Below, piece by piece: positions 1-9,976 of a stretch of 21,431 nt of DNA. The notes beneath the pieces were generated by a model. It was not told the origin of the DNA. It did not search any database and worked only from the letters and a program-made list of their open reading frames with translations. The DNA is from Beverwykella pulmonaria (Eukaryota > Ascomycota > Dothideomycetes > Pleosporales > Melanommataceae), in contig BCHH01000007.1 of NCBI GenBank assembly GCA_001599595.1, positions 17,029 to 38,459 on the forward strand. Reading direction: 5' to 3'. The translations under genes were made by a program, and so were the position numbers. How positions within the stretch are numbered: the first letter of the stretch is position 1; each line of letters opens with the position of its first letter.

Positions 1-1574
1 TCAATAGGACCGCCAAATAGGAAGAAGATATAACCTTGTGAGCTTTTGCGCGTGGCCTTGTGGTTGGCATATGATGCGTCTAATGCTCCAAAGAAGTCAG
101 GTTCTTCGCGGTTGGCGATATAGGCTAAGTCAGTTGATACTAATGCATTATAGCACAGTGACCAATCACGTGTCTGACCAAGGTATGCGATCACGTGATA
201 TGCGGCGTTAATATGTTGCTGCGACGGATTGATCAAGAATTCGGCAAGCTTGGAATATGCTTTTGCAATATCGGGCCGAGTAACTTCTGCTGCGTGTCCG
301 ATTGATCCGACTAGCTGACCGTAGTGAGTAATATTGGCTTCATTTTCTGTCTGTTTTGGTGACGGAAGCAGTTCCTCAAGCGGTAGCGGTGTTGAAGCTT
401 TGACGGGCTTTGGTGGCGGGAATTTGAGCACTAGTTTGTCAATATAAGCACCTTGTGATAGCCATATCTTTCCTGCTTCTTAGTCGCGTCAAATTTGAAT
501 TCCGCAGAAGGTGGTTAGTTCTCCTAGACATCTGATCTCATATCGCTGCAGGAGCTTTTGTTCAAACTGTTCAATTACTTGTGTATAACCTGGTTTGACG
601 AGGACGACGATATTATCCACATAGAAAAATACTAGTAGCTTGTCATTTATCTACAGGCACGGAGCTTCTTTGACTTCTTCAAGTCCTAGTTCCTTAAGCA
701 ACTTAGTGAGGTCCTTGTACCATAGCAGTAGTAATATCTTAAGGCTATATAGTGCACAGTGCAGCTCCTATAGGTGGTCAGGGTCAGAGAAGCCGTCTAG
801 TGCGTGGCAGTAGACGGGCGTTTCTAATCAAGCGTTGGTAAACGCGTTGACAGCGTTGTAGTGTCTCATCTCTAGATTAAAATGAGCTGCAATAGCCATC
901 ACGGCTCAGAAGGTTCAAATAGCTAATGTGGCCGTATATGTGTCTTCAGCGGTAGTCTAGAGGTCGCCGCGCACACAGATCCTAGCTTTGTAATTAGTGA
1001 GATATCCTTCACTGTCAAGCTTGTGTGTGAATCTCCACATCATTGGGAGAACTTCGTAATCATTGGCATTGAAGTCTTTCCATGCTATCTTCGTGTATGT
1101 CCCTTTGCGCCAGATTGTGCTAATCTTGCGTCAAGCAGCTGCAAGGAATCCTTGGTTGTGTGGATAGGGTAGCTTCATCACCTCCTTGTAGGATATCAGC
1201 TCTAGTGGCAGCTGACTTTGATGAAATCATGTTTTGGTTCCTCTTAATAGAGCGGCGACGAAGGTTGACCAGTACTTGGTGATATAGAAGCTGCTGTTTC
1301 TTTGTGACGGTTTCCTGGTTCTAGTGGATCCTTGCGGAAGGATATGAGATTGTCGCAGATTGCTATCAATGAGTTCGCGATTTCGTGCTGCATTTGAGTC
1401 AGTTGAGTCTCGTCGCTTGCGCTTTCTTGTGGAGGTAGAAGCAGCGGCCATTTCTTCATCGTGTAGTTGACGAGCGTCGCTTGTTTCAGAGGTAGTCGAC
1501 TGAACGGTTGATGACCGTGTGGTTGATGACTGTGTGCTTGATGTCAGCATGTGCGAATCAGGAGAGATATTCAA
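1..1574 (-). pseudogene. Element A linker, reverse transcriptase and start of RNase H
   Basis: This is the copia RT with the beginning of RNase H. A Ser/Thr-rich linker with a basic TRKRKRRDSTDS patch (about 1430) may hold a nuclear localisation signal. RT blocks follow: WRKGTYTKIAWKDF, RFTHKLDSEGYLTNYKAR, AVMAIAAHFNLEMRHYNAVN, LYSLKILLLLWYKDL and the polymerase motif at 612-623. That motif reads YVDN instead of YVDD, so the second catalytic Asp is lost. Downstream are GELTTFCGIQI, then RPDIAKAYSKLAEFLINPS and ATRKSSQGYIFFLFGGPI of RNase H at the window edge. Stops include TAG at a Trp position (PCL-stop-IND) and several TGA at expected Arg positions (for example I-stop-TF-stop-AVMAIA). The end lies outside the window. 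Confidence 0.85.
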
Positions 1575-2889
1575 TGACGGTGATATCGAGCTATCAGGAG
1601 TTGGTAGATGAGATGGCTGATCATGTGATTTGTTTTGACTCGACTGATTGATTCGATTTTGATCAATAAGGTGATCGAATTGATAGTGATAGGAAGGTTG
1701 ATCGGATTGATGAGGATCAGCAGGTTGATCAGGTTCGTGTTCGGATTCGGATTCAGACGATTCTTCGGGATTCCAAGGTGGTGGCGTGTGAAGTGTTTGT
1801 GAGATATCCTCTAGTTCTTGCCCTCGCAGTAGTATATCAGAATCGTCTCGGGGATCATAGAATAGATCCTCCTTGAAGGTAACGTCTCGCGTTCAGATAA
1901 CCTTTCCTTGATGTGCCCTGCTCCTGGCTTTTGGCAGCCATATTTAGTATATGTTTGAAGAGTCATAACCGACAAGATATCCGATCAAAGCACGTGGTGT
2001 CAATTTGTCGCCTCTGGGTATCTGTGTACGAAGTGCATATGCGCGACAGCCATATACACGAAGGTGAGCAATTGAAGGCTTCTTGTTATATGCCACCTCA
2101 AATAGAGTCTTCCAGCCTAATGCTTTTGTTGGCGTTCAATTGAGTATATATCCTGCTGTTACATAGATTTCAGGGCTAAGTGCTAGTGGTAGGTCTGATG
2201 TGCCTTTTATGGATTGCAATTGTTTAATTAGACTCCTTCCTGAGCGTTCTGCAGAACCGTTTTGCTCCTTAGTATGAGGTGCTCTAATCTAAAAGTTGAT
2301 ACTATGTGCTGCGCAATGTGCACGGACTGAGTTGTTATTAAGACCATATCCTCTCTCGTCATCAGCGATTATGAATGTGACAGTAGTGTTGAATTCGCGT
2401 TTGATGGTTCAATCCAATTATATGAGGATATTAAGCAGTGCTTCCTTATCACGTTGGGGCATTGTATATACGAAATTGAACTTTGTGAATAGGTCAAATC
2501 TATAGAACACATATTGATGACCATTGTAACCAGGGGCATCAAGCTTGATGATGTCAATAGCAACTGTTTCAAATGGACGTGATGCACCCCTCTCATGTCT
2601 GATGCGTCAAGATATAATTTTGTGGGCCTTATTTTGCAAACATTTATTGCAGTTGATGGTATGAGGAGCAGATCCCTTAGGTGGCTCAATACCAATGACG
2701 TTATTAGCTAGCTGGTCAATTGCTTTACCGCCTGCGTGTGCCATCAAGACATGCAGTTGAGGCTTGGTGAGTGCCTGAGGTCAAAGCGGCTGCGCGGAGT
2801 ACTGTGGTCAACAATTAGTGGTTGCATATGCGAATAGCTGAGGTGGCTGCTGAGGTGTTATTGCCTCAGTGCGGTGTACAACAAGCCAG
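1575..2889 (-). pseudogene. Element A integrase (GAG-pre and DDE domains)
   Basis: This is copia integrase, which inserts element cDNA into the genome. The N-terminal zinc-binding part shows HVLMAH and later CNKCLQNKAHK (about 2620-2760). The catalytic core has a first Asp in FETVAIDIIKLDAPGYNG, a block with ADDERGYG, and the Glu block HTKEQNGSAERSGRSL. The following IAHLRVYGCRAYA and LIGYLVGYDSSNIY motifs are typical of copia integrase C-termini. It ends in a long linker rich in Asp, Gln, Ser and His (about 1580-1800). Stops are few and mostly TGA, for example where NRTPT and NIYRIW would be expected. The frame is unbroken by indels. Confidence 0.82.
1640..1760. repeat. TTGATC-rich low-complexity tract
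   Basis: The plus strand repeats variants of TTGATCxxATTGAT or GGTTGATC several times. On the minus strand it encodes the polar Asp/Gln/Ser/His linker of element A between integrase and RT, so it is a coding low-complexity tract and not a separate satellite. Confidence 0.5.
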
Positions 2890-3350
2890 TGACCACTATA
2901 TTAGGTAAGGTGCGCGATGTCTTCCTGGGTTGATCCTGTCAGCTGATACAGGGTATTGCGGCCAGAGTTGAAGTGGACATTTGATAATGCAAGGCGTGAT
3001 AGTGAGACAAGGTTGGTGAAGAAGGACGGAATCAGCGCTACTCGCTTGAGCGTTGTTGATTTGATGCCTCTCGGCGTTGATAGGGGTATTGTCACTTCTC
3101 CCCATGCTTGAATGGATATCTCAGTATTGCCGGCGAGTACGATATCGTTGTCAGCGGCAGGTGCCACCCATCGGAATTCGGCTGGGTTGTTGCAAATGTG
3201 GATATCAGTGGCTGGATCCAGGGTCCATGAGTGGAGGAGTGGATACTGTGATTGATGCGATTGAGGGCTGAATGCTAATAAAAATACCGCAAATGCATGT
3301 AGTGTTGTCAGTGGCTGCGTTGTGTCGTCTCCAGCGTCAATCTCTATCAA
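2890..3350 (-). pseudogene. Element A aspartic protease
   Basis: This is the copia protease that cleaves Gag-Pol. An open stretch of 149 codons holds the active-site motif at 3186-3227, read as WTLDPATDIHICNN. In the family this is D-S/P-G followed by a TxHIC-type motif, so the catalytic triplet here is D-P-A with the essential Gly replaced by Ala. A flap-like region (VAPAADNDIVLAG, then ISIQAWGEVTIPL) and the LxxVALIPSFFTNLVSLSRL segment that precedes integrase in copia Pol follow in order. It is contiguous and in frame with gag upstream and integrase downstream. The G to A residue change alone would be expected to inactivate it. Family assignment is firm; the loss of activity is inference. 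Confidence 0.8.
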
Positions 3351-4321
3351 ATCAGATTCATCCTTCTTGTCATTACCCTTGCTATTCCGCTTGCCAAAAC
3401 GCTTCTTGTATCGCTGCTGCCTGTTGCGGACCTTGTTTAGTATACCTCTCTTGTCTGTGGCCTTGTAATCAGCAACTTTCTTGGCTTTTTCAGGGTCTTC
3501 AACAAATCCTCTCAGTCTTAGCGATGTAATGATGTAGGGACATTAGCCCCAGCAGTGTATATCACCACACAGGCACAGTTTGGCTGGATCACCACTGTTC
3601 CTAGCTGTTTTCTTGTTGTATAGAGATTCTTCACCGTTCAGCTTCGCTCCAAATGCTCCCCCATGGATATTAGTCTTCTTTAATTGCGTAGCACGATAGT
3701 ATTAGAGGTATTTGGCGACAACGGCTGATAACTGAACAGATTCTGGTATCAGAGCGTTGGGGTTTGCATCCCAGGCTTTCTCAGCAGTAAAGATTTCGCG
3801 CGAGATACTGGCGGAATAACCTAGATTAACCTGATTAATTGCTCGCAGTAGATCGTGGTGAGGTTGAAAGCCGTGTGCTTGTGGCAACTTGAGGAGTTTT
3901 GCGCGATTGTAGGCAGCGAGAAAGGCGTCGCACCAGTCCTCAATATTCGTTCGGCGGGCATGCAGGATCTTGGCTGTTTCGTATGCTTGTTGAACCTGAT
4001 ATTTTTGATCCTGGCTCGTAGGTGAGTAGTGCTTTTGAAGTGCCTTGAGCTGATCATATACAGCGTCTTTGTCTTAGATATGGTAGATGAGATCCTGATG
4101 AATTGTTTTAGCAATGTGGGATCCAACTTGTCCTAACTTATCTTGCAATCGCTGATATTCTTTGATATCTTTGTAATATGCGCTCATATCCTGACTGTAT
4201 AGCGTGAGCTCTCCCTGCGTAGGTTGGATAGAAGCAGTTCCAGCAGCATTAGGAACGGCAGTTGGACAAGGAGGTTTCTCAGGCTTGTTGAGAGGACGAT
4301 AGGGCTGTTCAGGGTTGAGAT
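3351..4321 (-). pseudogene. Element A gag (UBN2-like) with degenerate zinc knuckle
   Basis: This codes for the capsid-type Gag of element A, which would package element RNA in cytoplasmic particles. The frame is open from the B junction, with a Pro-rich N-terminal stretch (NPEQPYRPLNKPEKPPCP at about 4320-4265), then a helical Gag core (SQDMSAYYKDIKEYQRLQDK and onward) and a basic C-terminal tail rich in K and R. The knuckle at 3540-3575 reads CLCGDIHCWG, then TAA, then C. It resembles the short fungal copia CxCx3Hx4C knuckle, with one residue replaced by a stop. Other stops are at KYL-stop (about 3700) and HI-stop (about 4075). The true start codon is not in the window. Assignment rests on the knuckle, the order and the frame shared with the protease. 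Confidence 0.75.
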
Positions 4322-4399
4322 TGTTAGAATGTGAGAGCTCTGAGTGGGAGGGGACAGAAAAATATTGCTTGAGGTGCCAACATAGAACCAGGCTGGTGC

Positions 4400-4405
4400 T
4401 ATATA
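4400..4405 (-). promoter_or_regulatory. TATA box of element B LTR
   Basis: TATATA lies on the minus strand inside the LTR, about 28-71 bp downstream of the CACGTG-type array, in the position expected for the U3 core promoter. If the right-hand LTR boundary is correct, about 78 bp of R and U5 would remain. Confidence 0.45.
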
Positions 4406-4432
4406 CTCGGACATCTGCCCAGCCATCTTGGT

Positions 4433-4476
4433 CACGTGCCTATCATGTGCCTGTCACGAGGATGTCACGTGTCCCA
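4433..4476. repeat. Four 11 bp units of CACGTG-type sites in the B LTR
   Basis: Four consecutive 11 bp units start with CACGTG, CATGTG, CACGAG and CACGTG, at 4433, 4444, 4455 and 4466. The exact 11 bp period puts the cores on nearly the same DNA face. CACGTG is the E-box recognised by fungal bHLH factors such as Cbf1/Pho4-type proteins; binding here is inference. Confidence 0.55.
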
Positions 4477-4504
4477 GTCTCGGCTAGCCAGCTGCCTTTC
4501 AACA

Positions 4505-4517
4505 CTCCCCCTTGGTG
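4505..4517 (-). other. Polypurine tract of element B
   Basis: The minus strand reads CACCAAGGGGGAG immediately before TGTTGAAAG. A G-rich purine tract touching the 3' LTR is the plus-strand primer site of LTR elements, and this AAGGGGGAG-TGTTG arrangement is common in copia elements. It fixes the inner LTR boundary. Confidence 0.7.
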
Positions 4518-5411
4518 CCTCAAGCACCTCACACTCCCTTGCCTCTGGCTACTCCCCCAGCCTTTGGCTGCCCGGCCTCGTCAAACCCTCCTAAACCCAC
4601 CTCTGTGGGGCAAATAGAGGGAAGAGTACTGGTGCTTCCTTAGCCAGCTAGTTTTATACTAAACCAGCTTACTCCCTCTGCTTAGTCAACTTCATGCTAA
4701 ACTAAGTCTTAGTGCTGCCATTTTTCCAGCCCAAGTGCCTGCCAAAATTAAACAAAAGCAGGCTTCGCCAGCGCTTTTGTGAGCCCATCTGCCACCTGCT
4801 GTTTAGTTAGGGTGAACTAGATATCTACCTGCCTGTTTTCCTGGGCCTCCCACACAAAGTAGTGCTAAGTATTAATGTGTTTTGTTCTGGCGTGGAATTG
4901 TGGGTTCTGGGCCAGGGCAATAGCGCCCTAGTTGTTGCTAAATATAATAGTAGCGGAGGGCAGTTTACAGTCGCCCAGCTCCCCCAGCAGCTCTTCTAAC
5001 AGGCCTCTCAGCCAAATGGCTTCTTTNGCTGCCTGCGTCTGTCCCATGTACTTAGCCTCGCACGAGGAGAGCGCGCAACAGCCCTGTCTTTTCAAAGACC
5101 AGCTAATTGCGCCGCTTCCTATGTAGAACACGTAGCCCAAGGTGGAGCGCCAAGTCGCGATATCTCCTGCCTAGTTGGCATCTGTGTACCCCGTCAACAA
5201 GGTGAGATCTCCTTAGTACACTAGCATAAGGTTGAGGGTGCCGCGCAGGTATTGGAAGGTGCGCTTGACGGCAGTAAGGTGCTGGTCTGTGGGATTAGCT
5301 ATGTGCCAGCTTAGGGCAGATACTGTAAAGGCAATATCTAGCTAGGTGCCCATCATCAGGTACATAAGAGATCTGACAGCCTGTTGATACCACTTTCTAT
5401 CTAAATCCTTG
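4518..5411 (-). pseudogene. Element B RT end and RNase H
   Basis: This is the C-terminal Pol of element B. It follows from DLDRKWYQQAVRSLMYLM, through TDQHLTAVKRTFQYLRGTLN and GYTDAN-stop-AGD, to STLGYVFYIGSGAISWSLKR and CALSSCEAKYMGQTQA, which are the copia RNase H signature blocks (family consensus has ALSSCEAEYMG, so Glu is changed to Lys). After SNN come a TAG where DNQGAIAL has Gln, QNPQFHARTKHI, and VADGLTKALAKPAF, which is the usual end of copia RNase H. Stops are mainly TAG with one TAA (Gln or Trp positions). An N at 5027 makes one residue unknown. About 300 bases downstream to the PPT are RIP-like remains of the tail and show nothing else. Confidence 0.85.
5407..5411. repeat. Left target-site duplication of element C (CCTTG)
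   Basis: CCTTG directly precedes TGTCAGATG. The same five bases follow the 3' LTR at 11098-11102, and copia elements make 5 bp duplications. Confidence 0.9.
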
Positions 5412-5715
5412 TGTCAGATGTAAGGGCTATATGGGGGTTTAGGAAATAGTATTTCCATAACCCCCAAGTAGACAAAGTATTGGATGGACGGGTATTAGTC
5501 GTGGTATTGGACGAAATGCGCTCATATGGGTCTGAAAGGGACCAACTAAATAGGGCAAGGCGCATGTGGGCAAGCGAGGGGCCAAAACCCCAGCGACCTG
5601 AGAAACCAAGAACAGGACAATCAATCAATCAATCAATTCATTAATAATTATTATTCTTTGATCTCACAACGTGACCATATTATTCTTGTAGCCAAAATAG
5701 TGCTACAATCTAACA
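5412..5715 (+). repeat. 5' LTR of element C
   Basis: It runs from TGTCAGATG to ATCTAACA and is repeated at 10794-11097. In unmutated form the LTR ends are the 7 bp inverted repeat TGTCAGA / TCTGACA. It contains a short run of CAAT repeats near 5619-5636. Compared with the 3' copy it has 13 differences: four C/T, four T/C, three G/A and two A/G, so both strands were mutated after insertion. Confidence 0.92.
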
Positions 5716-5818
5716 ATTAAGAGTCTCACTGCCTTAATTAACACAAAAAATAGCTGCGCAACCTCAACGCGAACAAACAGTGACCCTTTGAGACCACACT
5801 GATTACAGAGCCTAGACA

Positions 5819-7020
5819 ATGCAGCTACAGTTAAGATGCGTAGCATATCGCATCTGGCCACAAGTTGATCCTAAGTTGACTGCCCTAATGAAACCTGAAC
5901 CTGTTGCCCCAAGGGTCCTGCTAATTGCTAAATATACTCTAGCTGCAAATATTGAAACCCCAATGCAATAGTCTGAGCTGTCACCTGCAGGTGCTAGGGC
6001 TTTTAAGGAAGACCTTGAATACTACAAAACACTGTCTAAATAGTACAAGAGTGACTGACATGATTTTGAAAGAGAACAATTAAGTCTTTAACAAATTATT
6101 GTCTTTATTTAATTAACGGTTAACCCACACCTGCAGCGCACATACTGCCTCCTAGATTAACTACTTAGACAGTGGATTACAAACCTAAAAGCCACAGTTG
6201 GCGTTGACGATTGATTTGAACAAGAACGCGCACGTGACTAATACAATACATCCCTAAAGCTGCTGAGAAGCGCAACAGCATAGGACCTATAGCTAGCTAA
6301 ATATGATTAAGTAGCTACAGAAGCGGAGACACAAAATGTCCTAGAAACAACGCAGTTTGATGTGGTTGCAAAGGACTTTCTGACTGCTGTAAATAAAGTT
6401 GCCCCTTATTAGTCTACAACCTTTTAGGATAGCAGACAGTTTACCCAAGGCATAAATTAGAAAGAAATAATAAAGTGCTTCTAAGAACATATAATGTTGA
6501 ATTATCTAATAACCTAAATAGGGAAGCATAAAGCTGCTTTTGCAATAGATGACTTATTATATCTTGCTAAAAGTAGGAAGACCACCTAGGGCAATAATAG
6601 GGACGCCTATTGTGCTGAAGTTGCAACATCTAGAAAACAGGGTAGACCTTGAGATTAACGTAATGACTAAAAAGATAACAAGAAGTTATCCTTGGGCTAA
6701 CAACCTGCTAGAATAAGCAGCACAAAATGTCCTGCATGCAGATATCTTTACGCACTATAGGACTGCTTCTATGTTAACCTAGACAAAGCGCCTAAGTGGT
6801 GGGTACTAAATAAGAAGATTAAAGAACTTGTGGCTTTAAAACGTGAGCATAATTCTAAATTTTAAGGACTGCTAAGAGGACAGAGTAGATCTAAATTAAA
6901 AATACTAAACACTAAGAAATTACATACACTAACGCCTGAGATCTAGGAGGATTAACTAGAAGGCTGGAAAGTATTAAGCGTTAATACAGCGTTTATATTA
7001 GCATCCTTTAAAGCTGACTA
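5819..7020 (+). pseudogene. Element C gag with broken zinc knuckle
   Basis: The ATG at 5819 opens the element frame 104 bases after the 5' LTR, and the text runs through RIWPQVDPKLTALMKPEP and APRVLLIAKYTLAANIETP, which looks like the N-terminus of a fungal copia Gag (UBN2 type). Stops (TAG, TAA, TGA) occur every 10-40 codons. The knuckle near 6728 reads CPACRYLYAL, stop, DC. The family pattern is CxxC..H..C, and the Tyr where His belongs would come from CAC to TAC, a CpA transition. Basic stretches flank it. Start choice is inferred from frame and distance; no cleaner ATG was seen. Confidence 0.7.
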
Positions 7021-7500
7021 GACTGGCTACCTGCTCTAAAGGTCCTTTATCCTTAACTTAGGAACAACCTGTCACATAACAAACAACCCTGACTGTATCT
7101 TTAACTATTGCCTACTAATACTAGGAGACTTTATCTAGTTAGGCAACTTACAAATATAGATAAAGGGATATAGCTCTGTCAACCTAAACCTATGGAGCAA
7201 ACCTAGGATACACAGACTTGTTTTACATAACGTGGTAATATGCCCTAACCTACTGTGCAACCTTGTCTTGTTCTAGCTACTTTGGCAGAAAGGGATATAG
7301 TGGGATACTTAAGCTAAACTAACTACCCTAAGGAAACTAGATGGAACAATAATTAGAAACCTTACTAAGATCTATGGTCAATAGGTACTAGAGTACTATC
7401 TAACTAAGGAAGGCTTGTATCACACACACAAGTCTAACACCAAGACTAATACCTAGACTAATACTACAGCTAATACTATAAGAACTAAACAACGCTCGCA
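7021..7500 (+). pseudogene. Element C protease
   Basis: The active-site block near 7043-7090 reads SFILNLGTTCHITNN. The copia family has DSG at this place, so the catalytic Asp is Asn (AAC, a G to A change) and Ser is Leu (TTA, a C to T change). VNLNLWSKPRIHRLVLHNVV and CPNLLCNLVL follow, matching the segment that normally links protease to integrase. Several TAG and TAA stops interrupt it. The order, between Gag knuckle and integrase HHCC, supports the call. Confidence 0.75.
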
Positions 7501-8460
7501 GAAAGCATTAGCTGAACTGTGGCATAAACGACTTGGACACCCTAGACCTGCAGCTATTGAACACCTTGTGCAGCAGGCTAAGGGGGTGCGCGTTAAAGGA
7601 GTTACAACAGTACAATGTGACTCCTGCGGCAAAGCAAAGATAAGATAACAAATTAGCTGCGCACCACAAACTAGCAATAATAGACTAGGAGAAAGATTAT
7701 CTATTAATTTCTACAGCTATAAGGCGCAAAGCATTACCAAGGAAAAGAGTTAGATGTTGGCTACTGACAAATACTTAGGCCTCTAATAGGATTTTTACTT
7801 TAAGGACAACAGACTAGCTAAGTTAATTATTAAGGTGTTTACAAACTTCTTCCTCTTCCTAAAGAACTACTACAACATTACAGTTAAGGTTATTGAAGCT
7901 AACAATAAAATTACTATAGTGAAACTAGAGGTAGAACGCTGGCTAGCATTGCAAGGGATTACTGTTGAGCCTTCTGCCCTAGATACGCAAGCTTAAAATG
8001 GAGGTGCTGAACGCTTAGGGGGTGTGAACAAAGAGAAATCACGCGTGATGTGGCTTAATGCCAACCTACCCTAGGATCTCTGGCTCTATATTACAAGAGC
8101 AGGAGTATATCTCTACAACTAAACACTAAACTACGCTAACAACTAGAAAACACTATATAAGATCTTCTTCACGCGAGCTGCTCTAAACAATAGAGTAGTC
8201 ACCTTAATTAGGAAACCTAACCTTGCTTACCTTAAAGTATACGGCTGCAAGGCGTTTGCAATAATAGACAATACTTATTAAAACAAATTAAGGCTGCAAC
8301 GTCTAGATCCTAAAGCGTAGATTGGCTACCTAGTTAGATACTAATCCTTAAACATCTACTGTGTTTGGATACTGTTACTAGCTAAGGTGATAAGCACATG
8401 TGACGTTATTTTTGATGAACAAACAATCTTTAATAGCAAGATGGAGGATCTGTAGGACAA
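7501..8460 (+). pseudogene. Element C integrase
   Basis: The GAG-pre/HHCC region is clear: ELWHKRLGHPRPAAIEHLVQ followed by QCDSCGKAKI (about 7515-7650). The core has MLATDKYLGL then two stops then DFYF, EVERWLALQGITVEPSA, and the Glu block A-stop-NGGAERLGGVNKEKSRVMW, where the stop stands for an expected Gln. LAYLKVYGCKAFA and IGYLVRY are the copia C-terminal blocks. One Trp position (ANN-stop-KTLYKIFF) became TAG, and Gln positions became TAG or TAA, so C to T and G to A both occurred. Non-functional. Confidence 0.83.
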
Positions 8461-9732
8461 CCTCATGCACAACATAGTAGATGAAATTGCCACGCACGTG
8501 AGAACAATTAAACTGCTAACACCTAGTCAACAGCTAGAAACAGAGTCTTTCTATAAGGATGATGTAGTTAAAGACTTATTAAATTCCTAAGATAAAGTAG
8601 ACCTACTAGGCTACTATCAAGGAAGGAAGATTAGGGACAACTACCCAACTCCTCTATCTACACTGCCACCTGTAGCACTGCTAGCACAGCTAATAGTTGG
8701 AAATAAATTAGAAGTAAACTAAACAGGGTCATCTAAAACTATCCTATGGGCAGCTGCCTTTATAGCAGGAACTTAAGCTGGCAACGTTGGATGATACAAA
8801 GGAGAAGTAGTAGACAAGGCTAAGATAAAAAGAATGCTTGCCAAAGGCTTAAAGCTCTATTAAAGTCAACTCCCACCCCTGCTAACATGCTGAACAAAGC
8901 TTAAAGATTATCTAATAGGTAAACTGTTTAAAGAAGCAGAACAAGCCTATCTTAGAAGCTACAAACAGATAAAATCCTGGTCTAAAGTACCCTTAAGGCT
9001 AACTAAACAAGCAGGCCATTAGATACTTGACTGCATGTAGGTATATACCTACAAACTAAACAAGCATTATTAATTTCTTAAATGCAAAGCATGTCTAGTG
9101 GTTTGCGGAGACTAGCAAAAGGATATTACATCCTAAGACACCTACGCTGCAACCTTAGTGGCTTAGTCTTTTAGGATGCTTATGGCAATTGCAGCAAAAT
9201 ACAACCTTGAGCTAAAACAATATAACGTAACCAACGCCTTTGTTTATGCAACAATTGACAGAGAAGTCTATATAAAGATGCCCTGTAGATACTAGAAGAA
9301 AGGCACAATCCTTAAACTCTAGAAGGCCTTGTATAGTCTGCGCATTTTACCTATGCTGTGGCAAAGGGAGTTTACAACAACCCTTAGGACTATTAGTTTT
9401 GAAGCTGTACCGCACAAGCCCTGCTGTATAATTAAGAATAGTGTTATTATCTTCTTCTATGTGGATGATATTATTGTCACCTTTAACAAGGAAAATAGTT
9501 AGAACGCGGAACAAACAATTAAGCTCCTGCAAGAGAAATATGCTATAACAGGAGGAGAAGACCTTTAATAGTTTCTAGGCGTAGAGATTATCTAATGAAG
9601 AGACTAGCATCTTATCTAACTCTTACAGGCTAGCTATATTAACAAAATTAGCCGCCTGGTTGACTAACAAGACTGCCGCCATGACACCCTGATAGCTGTT
9701 ACTGAATTAAAGCCCTAAACAGGCTTAGCAAC
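8461..9732 (+). pseudogene. Element C linker and reverse transcriptase (5' of solo LTR)
   Basis: After a linker full of stops come RT blocks ending with the region near 9350-9470: MLWQREFTTTLRTISFEAVP, CCIIKNSVIIFFYVDDIIV. YVDD at 9458-9469 is intact even though the surroundings are heavily mutated. QTIKLLQEKYAITGGEDL and FLGVEII follow, as in other copia RTs. The frame is the same as gag at 5819, 3.6 kb upstream. The segment ends where a gypsy LTR was inserted at 9733. Confidence 0.82.
9728..9732. repeat. Left target-site duplication of solo LTR (GCAAC)
   Basis: GCAAC precedes TGTGACG and recurs at 9972-9976 directly after CCCTCACA. Confidence 0.9.
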
Positions 9733-9971
9733 TGTGACGATATTATACATCGTCAGCCCCGGAAGGCCCTCGGGCAGGCCACGGGCCAGCCACGGGCCAG
9801 TCACGGGTTCTCCAGAGGATCACGTGACTTGGATTGGGATCACGTGATCAGAGATCACGTGACCGCGCAGGAGTATATAGTCTTCTCGACGATCCTGAGT
9901 CATCCTCAAGGATTCGTCTCAATACAATCGTACACCTACATTCAAGCTTCCTACATACGAAAACCCTCACA
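9733..9971 (-). repeat. Solo LTR of the Ty3/gypsy chromovirus
   Basis: This 239 bp sequence is the reverse complement of the LTR copies at 12862-13100 and 20902-21140, with no difference that I could see. Relative to the chromovirus transcript it points to the plus strand. It has TG..CA ends and a 5 bp GCAAC duplication, and it interrupts the RT/RNase H of element C. A solo LTR is the usual product of recombination between the two LTRs of a full element. Confidence 0.93.
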
Positions 9972-9976
9972 GCAAC
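9972..9976. repeat. Right target-site duplication of solo LTR (GCAAC)
   Basis: Partner of 9728-9732. Confidence 0.9.

Larger units (their letters stand above)
1..4321 (-). mobile_element. Ty1/copia element A, internal region, partial at both ends
   Basis: Read on the minus strand this is the internal region of a copia-type retrotransposon in the order gag, protease, integrase, RT, RNase H, which is the Pseudoviridae order. The whole 4.3 kb stays in one reading frame (codon low coordinate divisible by 3) and is interrupted only by stop codons; I found no indel. The RNase H and 3' LTR run off the left edge. The gag start is missing because the LTR of element B abuts it at 4321/4322, so A is probably the oldest host layer and its 5' part should lie to the right of this window. 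Many of the stops are TGA where homologues have Arg, which points to CGA to TGA change. Confidence 0.85.
4322..4504 (-). repeat. 3' LTR of copia element B
   Basis: On the minus strand the sequence begins TGTTGAAAGGC directly after a purine tract and ends ATTCTAACA, giving TG..CA ends and a TGTT/AACA terminal inverted repeat (183 bp). It contains a TATATA box at 4400-4405 and a cluster of CACGTG-type sites just upstream of it. The matching 5' LTR is not in the window, so the inner boundary is supported by the PPT and the outer boundary only by the terminal motif and the change to A gag coding sequence. Confidence 0.65.

Noticed and set aside
1913..2505. Short plus-strand frames in the integrase region of element A
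   Set aside because: The minus strand carries continuous copia integrase text there; the plus frames have no recognisable content.
5618..5638. CAAT repeat run in the C LTR (again at 11002-11021) as a microsatellite or CRISPR-like array
   Set aside because: It is a short simple repeat inside an LTR, with no spacers and only four or five units.
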